Shown: piece after piece, positions 59,052 through 64,000 of the stretch
Layout: every line of letters starts with the position of its first letter
Position numbering within the stretch: the first letter of the stretch is position 1
Origin: Antedon mediterranea
Taxonomy: Eukaryota > Echinodermata > Crinoidea > Comatulida > Antedonidae
Assembly: GCF_964355755.1 (NCBI RefSeq)
Contig: NC_092678.1
Coordinates: forward strand, 14,914,922 to 14,978,921
DNA length: 64,000 bases
Direction: 5' to 3'
The notes under the pieces: model-generated
Told to the model about the DNA's origin: nothing
Databases searched by the model: none
What the model saw: the letters and a program-made list of their open reading frames with translations, nothing else
Translations under genes and position numbers: made by a program

Positions 59052-62000
59052 ACACAACATATAATGTGGGTGGATGGAGGTCACAGTAAGTTCACTGAAC
59101 TTTAAGTCGTGACCCCCGTATGCCTATAAGTATACTAACATTGCTACATAGTAGACTAAAATATAAATATATAATAGTGAAAGTACATAAAATCAAAAAT
59201 AAAATAAAATTAAATTATGGAAGTTAAGATAAACCAGGCAATTATATAATATAATGATAAAAGGGATAATGATAACAATTAGTGTACAATATGAAATATA
59301 ATTAAATGTGGTATTTATGGTATTTTAAAAACAAGTATAACAATACAATGTAGCGGAGATTATTGAATACCAGGGTGAAGGATTTAATGCCATGTATCAC
59401 CACCAAATAAATAAGGAAAAAAGATCGGCGAAAAATTATGTAGCATATTCTGACACCATTTTGTGTTTGAAATTAGATTTAAAACTAGAAAAGGAAGATT
59501 TCTGTTTAAGTTCATTTGAGAGTGAAGTCCAAAGTTTGGGACCAAAATATTAAATAGAAGATCGTCGAGCCTTAACATTTAAATTATCAATGATATAATT
59601 GTTTACAAAGGATCGGGTTTTATAGGAATGGCGTTCGTCAATCCTTGTAAATAAAGCACTAAAATGTGAAGGCAGTAAATTGTTAGATAAACGGTACATA
59701 CATGAGGCAACTTGTAATTTGTTTAAATCATAAATGTTTAAAACGTTAAATCTTGTAAAAAGTAATTGTGTATGGGCTCTAAATGATTCTCCCGCGCAAA
59801 TCCGAAGTGCACGTTTTTTTAGTTTAAAAAGGCGGTCTATTTGAGTATTCTATTCACTTGTCCTGGGGTATAACGTATTCAATTATCTATAGTAATTGCC
59901 CATAATTGGCATAAGAAAGCTAAGGCAAAACTTAAAGTATTATAAAGGGTTAATAAGGTTTTTTGAGGGAAGATATGTTTTAATTTATTCAATATTCCAA
60001 CATTTCTGGAAACTAGATTACTGATTTTATTTATATGTAGTTTCCAAGTCAGAGAGGCTCTATGGTTACTCCTAAAAATTGTGTTTCATTAACTCGTTTG
60101 ATGATTTTATTATCAATGTATAATTATTTGTTCATTTAAAGAATTTGAAATTTTACGTTTAGAATATATGATATAGTTCGTTTTGAATGTATTAAGAGTT
60201 ACTTTATTGTGCTTGAGCCAATTTGAAACTTTAAGTAACTCATCATTGACAATTTTAAACAAGGTATTTAATTTAGGATGAGAGAAAAAAATATTTGTGT
60301 CGTCAGCAAATAAGATAAGATTTAGTAATTTAGAGCTGTTTGTTATAATCGTTAACCAAAATCAAGAATAAGAGAGGTCCAAGAATCGATCCCTGGGGAA
60401 CACCACAGGTTAAACGGGAATAGGAAGAGTTAAAATTATTTAAGAAAGTAAACTGAACACGATTGAAAAGGTAGCTTTATGGATTTATACTGTATTCATG
60501 TTTGTTATGGTGGTTGAGCCATTTGGGTCACGCCTTAATTTGCTATAGCCTATATAATCATATACTCACCTGTTTATGTTTAAATTGTATTTAGTTATTA
60601 TCTAGCCTGAATTATGATGCATTATCATTATTTAGTTTGTATAACTTTACTATTATTGTTTGCTATTGTCTTATGACTGAGAGATATTTTTTTTTTTTCA
60701 GTTAATCGTTTTATGAATGGACATTAAAGATTCGCATTAACAGTGTGCTTAAAATGAGTGATTTGGCCAGAACAAATATTTTTTCCAAATTTTAAATATA
60801 AACAATTATTAATTGATATCTTTAAATGTTCAGTTTCTCCAAACGTTTATATCCTGTATACCATATTGTTGTAACCACCTCCCAAATTGTTGTATATTTC
60901 TTCTTTTTTTTGTGAATATGTTGAGCTTTGTTATATTCTTATGTGTTTTTATCTGTTTTTGTCACAATGTTCTCTATCAAGTTTAAATAAATAAATAAAT
61001 AGACATTAAGTGGATGTTAAGTAACTAATTTTTCCATCAATAACTCACTACCCATAAGTATCATCACACGGAATTGTAAGAAAGTTTTTGATACGACACA
61101 GTATAAACAGTTTACAACATTGTGTGTGGCACATAAATAAATGCATATATTGAAGAAGATCATATATGTACATTATTTTTAAAGTAGCGTCTCATTGTGA
61201 TTATTTTTAGGAAGTATTGAGAAGAAAGTACATGAAGGTGCTTCATTTGATCATCGATCCCATACAAGTAAAGGTAAACTAGTAAATGCCTAGATACACA
61301 TCATATACTGCTACGGTTTGTTAAGCCGATGAACAAGATAAGATGACAACATATGTTTTGATACTGATGACGGTGTTACTCTTAAATTATAATATAAAAT
61401 AACACAACGAAATATAGTGTTGATTATAAACATAACAAAGTCAGTGGGTATGTTATACTGTTATACTAATGTTTATGTTTATTATGTAATCATTGGGGTG
61501 TTTATAATTAATATTCTAATAAACTGAAAATAATCGATATAATGTTATCAATAACAACTCATCTAATCATAGGACTATTGTATAATACAATTTTGTTATG
61601 TATTTTTATTGTACAGAATCAGCCGAGAAGGAATTTCAGACAATGTTGCTACAAGTATCCACCTGGTGTGATCATCATGACCTACTTCATAAGCTGAAGG
61701 TGTTGTGCAATGACATGATAACAGATTTCAGTGACCTACAGAACGCTGGAAGCACCATTGAATTATTCAATGTATTAAAGCGCTGTGGCCATCTTACCGT
61801 CACCAACTTTAAAGTTCTTATCGACGCAATTAATGTCACTGGTTCAAATGGTGTTCTTGAGGTCAACAAACTGCTAAAAGACACGTATGATGAAGACGAC
61901 CACTATGTCAATTCTTTCTCTCCATATCGACAAAGGTTGATTAAATTCGGTAAAGCACTTTCTGAAGACAATATAACAACGCTTACTCATCTTAAAGGTT

Positions 62001-62152
62001 TTTCAAAGAAACAACGTAAGAACCAGTGGACTATGATACTAGATCTCGAACGAAGACGTATCATTACAGAAGAAGGATTGCCATCATTTATTAATGATTT
62101 AAAGGAGAATGGAATGAGTGTTGCTGCTGAAAAGTTAGAAGATCCGATTTAG
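35961..62152 (+). CDS. ANK-Roc-COR-DED protein gene (ROCO family), 5' incomplete and damaged
   Basis: Exons seen: ankyrin 35961-36071, 37484-37588, 47379-47483, 48277-48381; ankyrin cap 53243-53327; Roc 53504-53660, 53858-53954 and 54194-54263; COR 56006-56200, 56346-56498 and 56602-56886 (or from 56596); Cys/His-rich 57129-57227 and 57351-57555; Pro-rich linker 57671-57799; linker 61211-61273; DED 61617-62152. Apart from the Roc part, phases agree. ROCO proteins use a Roc GTPase with a COR dimerisation domain as a switch. The order ANK-Roc-COR-death-fold parallels the C-terminal half of DAPK1, with a DED in place of its death domain and no kinase seen. Breaks: a one-base deletion at about 53886, no visible exon for G2-G5 between 54263 and 56006, and two truncated ankyrin copies. 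No start exon was found. It may be a pseudogene, or the breaks may be assembly errors. Confidence 0.65.
36447..36482 (+). pseudogene. Truncated ankyrin exon copy a
   Basis: Starts like the intact exons (DGNTPLHE after 'tttataggac') but then runs into 'tcatttgaatgatag' and stops. The junction is the same as in the copy at 48868, so one truncated unit was duplicated. Confidence 0.8.
37484..37588 (+). CDS. Ankyrin repeat exon 2
   Basis: 35 codons, phase 0 to 0: DGNTPLHEYLRSNEPTLEVV then TKQGASVTALNK, one complete canonical ankyrin repeat (GNTPLH, LL/GA positions). Acceptor 'tctttaaag', donor gtaata. Confidence 0.9.
37686..38894 (-). mobile_element. Ty3/gypsy retrotransposon fragment (RT-RNase H and LTR-side sequence)
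   Basis: Minus strand from 38888: YIDDLVVYSD (RT catalytic block), KSEFSCAEI, then LMRFLGMAGFYRRFC, PLTNLLKK, LMIDASDVCSGAVLAQ (RNase H) and VWTDHNPLTFL, ending at 38086. Stops at about 38746 and 38340 inactivate it. Sequence 37686-38085 with 'tgttacgggctcgctcg' may be LTR. The upstream half of RT, protease, gag and integrase are missing; the fragment abuts the long inverted repeat at 38895. Confidence 0.85.
38895..40429 (+). repeat. Left arm of 1.5-kb inverted repeat
   Basis: Begins cacagctgtttcaactagtg and is the near-exact reverse complement of 45598-47123. Both arms carry a matching open frame (VYKRLVGLEISTGLRNIVG) of about 105-121 codons, on the minus strand here, which resembles no family I know and may be fortuitous. 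Confidence 0.9.
40456..41468 (+). pseudogene. Non-LTR reverse transcriptase fragment
   Basis: VKVGKSPGPDKIPNKILKEF, NKLRPISLTCTLAKIAEGFV, VLTDFSKAFDSVDHT and YVDDLCIGEV (catalytic YVDD at 41212-41223) in three frames. It is the same family as 14000-15800 but better preserved. It is inside the long inverted-repeat block. Confidence 0.8.
42140..42520 (+). repeat. Three degenerate 152-bp tandem units
   Basis: Units begin near 42160, 42314 and 42466 with 'gtaaatataaatatgtatgt' and include tgggtcaaaggtcacaaaat. Related motifs (ggtcaaaggtca, gacctttgac) make up the arms of the foldback element at 23641-27872. Confidence 0.75.
42726..42940 (-). mobile_element. tRNA-Ala-headed SINE
   Basis: On the minus strand a tRNA-like head (42868-42940) has A box TGGCGCAGTGG, anticodon loop CTTGCAA (TGC, Ala) and B box GGTTCAAGCCC, then T10 and a body (cgtacataagttggggaccc) shared with 34119-35028. 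The acceptor stem does not pair, so it is a SINE head and not a functional tRNA gene. Confidence 0.7.
42971..43137. repeat. Long near-perfect hairpin
   Basis: Arms of about 75 bases (caatggtacaaataatggca ... ggttatatcaac) face their complement around a short GC-rich loop, 'gaggcaaagccgag'. It looks like a foldback MITE. Confidence 0.85.
43918..44826 (+). repeat. Tandem duplication, period 469 bp
   Basis: Two adjacent copies start 'ctgtttatttttaacacg' at 43918 and 44387. Both are rich in TAGGCCTA-like octamers. No coding potential is seen. Confidence 0.9.
45001..45513 (-). CDS. Possible minus-strand exons, unknown coiled-coil protein
   Basis: On the minus strand 'tttaatctcag' precedes a frame (45513 down to about 45226) with HLAERENQNLQHIDMLQST and LEENLEHLRNELSVSL, which predicts a coiled coil. 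A second stretch (about 45178-45001) reads RFETGPLCTKMDEVFRKN and ends HEVTRPVTKWRKV before a stop. They resemble exons of a transposon-encoded or captured gene; I cannot name the family. Confidence 0.35.
45598..47123 (-). repeat. Right arm of 1.5-kb inverted repeat
   Basis: Reverse complement of 38895-40429 with few substitutions and short indels, suggesting a young element or gene conversion. Confidence 0.9.
47379..47483 (+). CDS. Ankyrin repeat exon 3
   Basis: 35 codons, phase 0 to 0, DGNTPLHEYMRSNEPILEVV. Nearly identical to the exons at 37484 and 48277; the flanking introns are also homologous, so it arose by tandem exon duplication. Confidence 0.9.
48277..48381 (+). CDS. Ankyrin repeat exon 4
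   Basis: 35 codons, phase 0 to 0, DGNTPLHEYMRSNEPNLEVV with DCLTKQGA. Joins in frame to the cap exon at 53243. Confidence 0.9.
48868..48894 (+). pseudogene. Truncated ankyrin exon copy b
   Basis: DGNTPLHE followed directly by TAA, then the same 'gtcatttgaatgatagttg' tail as at 36470. If spliced in, it would end the protein before Roc. The homology with the 36447 unit continues to about 49560. Confidence 0.8.
49955..52015 (-). repeat. Repeat family R, inverted tandem copies
   Basis: Two units with a 667-base period (starting at 49955 and 50622) and a third partial one near 51661-52015 match 1-1235 in reverse. Short open frames recur in each unit because the units are duplicates; I do not regard them as genes. 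Confidence 0.8.
52016..53102. other. Intronic stretch, nothing recognised
   Basis: AT-rich sequence between repeat family R and the hairpin at 53134. A CCACCACCACCACGTG run near 52908-52923 is the only simple feature. Confidence 0.5.
53103..53170 (+). repeat. Boundary inverted repeat with hairpin (left)
   Basis: Contains 53134-53170, a hairpin with 13-base arms CTAGATGGTACGC (one wobble), preceded by attcgagaaccatctg. The reverse complement is at 62987-63057. It lies 73 bases before the ankyrin-cap exon. Confidence 0.8.
53243..53327 (+). CDS. Ankyrin cap / pre-Roc exon
   Basis: EEKTAVSVLEENTQIAQTEK, phase 0 in, phase 1 out at gtaagt. The KTAVSVLEEN pattern matches a last ankyrin repeat (KTALxxAxxN). 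Confidence 0.7.
53504..53660 (+). CDS. Roc domain exon with P-loop
   Basis: Phase 1 in, phase 2 out. CMFLGMEGAGKTSCVKSML is a Walker A/G1 loop (GxxxxGKT) after a beta strand, as in Roc GTPases. IYKDELKDGKIAVVNSR precedes it as the linker from the ankyrin part. Confidence 0.85.
53858..53954 (+). pseudogene. Roc exon 2 with one-base frameshift
   Basis: Entered in phase 2 it reads FNPKEPSTD, a motif that follows G1 in invertebrate Roc proteins, then GTA TAG (stop 53889-53891). One base is missing at about 53886: in the next frame the reading continues as ATVFKATGETKWKKIKEEN to a gtaaag donor. The deletion is either a real mutation or a sequencing error. Confidence 0.75.
54194..54263 (+). pseudogene. 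Roc exon 3 with unclear acceptor
   Basis: DSEITKKMRENALAKKLNNE, helical, ending at gtatgt in phase 1. The only AG near its start (54201-54202) gives the wrong phase after the previous exon; 'tttatttgtactgat' lacks the AG expected before Asp. No partner exon with DxxG or N/TKxD was found up to 56005. Confidence 0.5.
54264..56005. other. Intron stretch where the Roc G2-G5 exon is expected but not seen
   Basis: AT-rich, no frame resembling WDxxGQ or the switch regions on the plus strand. A short frame at 55351 (GVNHKDSCVFIGETFF) after 'ttaccag' stops at once and matches nothing I know. Confidence 0.45.
56006..56886 (+). CDS. COR domain exons
   Basis: Exons 56006-56200, 56346-56498 and 56602-56886 (or 56596), all phase 0. 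Motifs typical of COR: AIRYMNDIGKILHSNKDEKL and VITNLHTMIQMLTTVI, then LWKRLEKEGILGEKLLRYLW, IEVMRVFRLIYE and FLVPCRMK before the beta-rich half (DAVYHTLVAAFLEL). COR mediates dimerisation of ROCO proteins and couples to the GTPase. Confidence 0.85.
57129..57555 (+). CDS. Cys/His-rich C-terminal segment of the ROCO protein
   Basis: Exons 57129-57227 (phase 0 to 0) and 57351-57555 (phase 0 to 1). VLCDACNPNDHHLIDLEKCL and DTVQCNRMKSM give Cys/His pairs like those seen after COR in many invertebrate ROCO/MFHAS1-like proteins, possibly zinc binding. A short GATGATGG microsatellite (57230-57290) lies between them. Confidence 0.7.
57671..57799 (+). CDS. Proline-rich linker exon
   Basis: Phase 1 to 1. 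Low-complexity VPQLVPTPVPEPVIVPDSEL, ending VVSNA. A flexible spacer between COR and DED. Confidence 0.75.
58218..58244 (+). ncRNA. Hammerhead ribozyme core motif
   Basis: CTGATGA (58218-58224), a short stem II (GGGC with GCTC) and GAAA (58241-58244) form the conserved hammerhead core. Such ribozymes are known in Penelope-like elements, and a Penelope-type RT lies just downstream. Stems I and III were not verified. Confidence 0.45.
58375..58680 (+). pseudogene. Penelope-like reverse transcriptase fragment
   Basis: HGTAMGTKMAPYFANLFMG followed by VWFRYIDDIFMIW (catalytic YIDD at about 58545) is the Penelope RT signature. Only about 65 codons are clean. It sits in the intron 57800-61210. Confidence 0.8.
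58989..59047. repeat. (TA)n microsatellites
   Basis: Two TA runs separated by a short spacer, at the 3' limit of the minus-strand LINE that follows. Confidence 0.9.
59080..60480 (-). pseudogene. Degenerate minus-strand non-LTR reverse transcriptase
   Basis: From about 60420 downwards on the minus strand: CGVPQGSILGPLLFLILV, FADDTNIFFSHPK (catalytic ADD), WKLHINKISNLVSRNVGILN, LKKRALRICAGESFRAHT and FGPKLWTSLSNELKQ. These are RT palm, thumb and C-terminal motifs of a CR1/jockey-type LINE. The 5' half is missing and several shifts are present. Confidence 0.8.
61211..61273 (+). CDS. Linker exon before DED, copy 2
   Basis: Phase 1 to 1, SIEKKVHEGASFDHRSHTSK, acceptor 'ttatttttag', donor gtaaac. 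Homologous to 28790-28846. Confidence 0.75.
61617..62152 (+). CDS. Death effector domain exon, copy 2
   Basis: 178 codons, phase 1 in, stop at 62150-62152. Same layout as the exon at 29137: a DED (FQTMLLQVSTWCDHHDLLHK, LKVLC, STIELFNVLKRCGHL) and a second death-fold-like helical part (YRQRLIKFGKALSEDN, DLERRRIITEEGLPSFINDL). Here it ends the ANK-Roc-COR protein. The open frame is fully kept in both copies, although the Roc part upstream is broken. Confidence 0.7.
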
Positions 62153-62421
62153 CATTAACGACGGGTATTACTGATGTCAATCCACAATTGAATTATTGGT
62201 GGTTAATTAAGATTAGAATCATAGACGTTTTTAAATCATTAAAAGTAACAATGAACATTAATTTAAACTTCCTCAAGCATACAATTTATTAAAAACATTG
62301 CAGTGTATACTATTAATATGTACCGGTAATTAGTAAATCAATACTGAAACTCGATATAGAAACCACCCACATTCATGGTGCGGATTATTTTTAAATAAAT
62401 GACGTAGATTTAATATACTCA

Positions 62422-62427
62422 AATAAA
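62422..62427 (+). promoter_or_regulatory. Polyadenylation signal AATAAA after DED exon copy 2
   Basis: Equivalent in position to the signal at 29944, in duplicated 3' flank. Confidence 0.5.
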
Positions 62428-62986
62428 TTGATAAAATAATACACTACAATGACGACGCAGAAGGAAATACATCAAAATAATTATGTATTGTATAACGGAA
62501 TTTGTACCATTTTTAGATGCATAAGCCAATGCTACTATATCGTATGTTATTTGTTATTTGTAGTAAATCGGATATATAGCGAATCGAATCAAAATTACGG
62601 ATATACCCTGTGTACAGTAAAACAAAGGAGGACTTTATTCCAATAACGACCTTGGTATAAACCTTAATGTACGTGTTTCCAAAATCGTTAACCATAATAT
62701 CTTAGAAGTATTACTGTAGTGGACTTCCGTATTGGGACGGTAAACACAATGAGACGGCAATTTATACAATGAAATTAAACTGCGTATGAGTATTAAGCCC
62801 AGTGTATTATGTCCCGTTTATAATCTGGGAGATTTAACGTTCAGTCTGATAACCAGGCGGAGCTTGTACAGTTTAGGACATCATTTGAAAACTTTTCAAC
62901 AATAAGTACGCGGTAGAGCTTAAGTTGTTTTGTCAGTTGTTGTGTAACTGTCATATTGTATCATATATTATGTGAATTCAGTTTGA

Positions 62987-63057
62987 CTAGATGGTACGCT
63001 CGCTTCGCTCGCGTACCATCTAGGTCGTGCCCGCAGATGGTTCTCGAATACACAGTA
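62987..63057 (-). repeat. Boundary inverted repeat with hairpin (right)
   Basis: 62987-63023 is a hairpin with perfect 13-base arms CTAGATGGTACGC. The flank cagatggttctcgaatac completes the match to the reverse complement of 53103-53170. Homology between the two DED flanks ends right here. Confidence 0.8.
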
Positions 63058-63206
63058 ATTTCAGCGTTATAAAACTGGCGATTTCAAATGTACAATAATG
63101 CAAGACAATATATATATGTCGTTTACAGGAACGATTAAATAGACACTGTGATTTAAGTACTCAACTAAAATTAGCACACTGGGAATTACTTCCGAAAGAG
63201 AAAGTT

Positions 63207-64000
63207 GTCACAAAATGAGACCAATTGTCAAATTTAAACAAACTTAATTTGTGTTTTGTATGTAACATTATGGTTGAGAGATGGGGAAGAGGATGGGTGC
63301 AAAGAGGAACAATTTTTAAATATATTCTTTATTTTGTAACGAAATATTAATTAACATGTTTTACAAATAATATACCACTAAACACAGTAAAACATTGCGA
63401 AGTAATACTTTGTTGAAACTATCACCGTCGTAGTTGATTGAAATAGTACAGTACATGTAACGATACACTACGACGTATGTTTATATTATAATGTTAAACA
63501 ATTTGTGAAAACCACCTCTATTCGGGGCAAATTATAAATTCGATTTAATCGGTAATAAATATTAAATTACGGCGACTGAAAACGCTAGCTCATTATCCGT
63601 TTAAAAAAAATGATATCCAACCTCTGCAGCACAGATTGAAAAAAAAAATGGATCGAATTTCTGTTATGAGTATACAGTACTTTCCTTTACGACACCTGAG
63701 GGAATAGACACTTGTGGAACGACACAGAGATTGGAATGTTCCATTCATCGCAAATAAATACATTTGTATAAACGTATATTAAATCTATCAAAATAGTATT
63801 TTTTTAAAGAAAATCGGCCTGTCTTCAACATCATGATACTGTACTCGAGCTGTTCAACCGGTTTTCAGCTATTAAAAACAATTATCGTAGGAGGAGATAG
63901 GGAAATGCGAAGCCTCCTCGCATTTTTGTGGCGGGTATTTATCAAGACGGACATCCATTAGACAGTGTATACCACGATCGGAAAACACCCCTATCTGGGG
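63207..64000 (+). repeat. Repeat family R, copy 3 (direct), cut by window end
   Basis: Collinear with 1-1030, with one internal deletion relative to copy 1 near 63560. Opens with 'tgtcacaaaatgagacc' and includes the aggaggagatagggaaatgc block at 63890. Confidence 0.85.

Overview
The window is metazoan nuclear DNA: long spliced genes with GT/AG introns, a GPS-type adhesion GPCR, a Roc-COR (ROCO) protein with ankyrin repeats and death-fold domains, and dense non-LTR, Penelope-like, Ty3/gypsy, Helentron-like, MITE and tRNA-SINE repeats. The domain repertoire and the many TAGGCCTA-type octamers suggest a marine invertebrate deuterostome, possibly an echinoderm. The species cannot be named from the sequence.

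Region 1 (1.9-20.5 kb, + strand): a 5'-incomplete adhesion GPCR. Its exons encode a cysteine-rich stalk resembling a hormone-receptor domain (1950-2048, 2449-2558), the GAIN domain (12773-12919, 13266-13805), the GPS motif (16103-16258) and seven membrane helices (17369-17493, 18954-19216, 19470-19539, 20080-20533). The 10.2 kb intron after 2558 holds a three-level nest of transposons. The intron after 17493 holds three tandem tRNA-like genes.

Region 2 (23.3-29.7 kb, +): four short phase-1 linker exons and a 178-codon exon with a death effector domain (DED) followed by a second death-fold-like helical region. No start codon exon was found for them. The last receptor exon has a phase-1 GT donor at 20507/20508 just before its stop, so an open frame runs from the receptor into this cassette.

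Region 3 (35.9-62.2 kb, +): a second gene reading ankyrin repeats, Roc P-loop, COR, Cys/His-rich segment, Pro-rich linker and DED. Its DED exon differs from the first at about 18 of 178 residues. The ankyrin exons multiplied in tandem together with their introns, and two copies are cut short. The Roc part has a one-base frameshift and no visible G2-G5 motifs, so the locus is either decaying or affected by assembly error. An 8.2 kb block with 1.5 kb inverted arms and a gypsy fragment sit in one ankyrin intron.

The two genes lie on the same strand and end in the same phase-1 DED cassette, one on a predicted surface receptor and one on a predicted cytosolic ANK-Roc-COR scaffold. Homotypic DED contact between them is an inference. 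A large dispersed repeat occurs at 1-1235, 49955-52015 and 63207-64000, and inverted hairpin repeats at 53103-53170 and 62987-63057 bracket the Roc-COR-DED half of the second gene.
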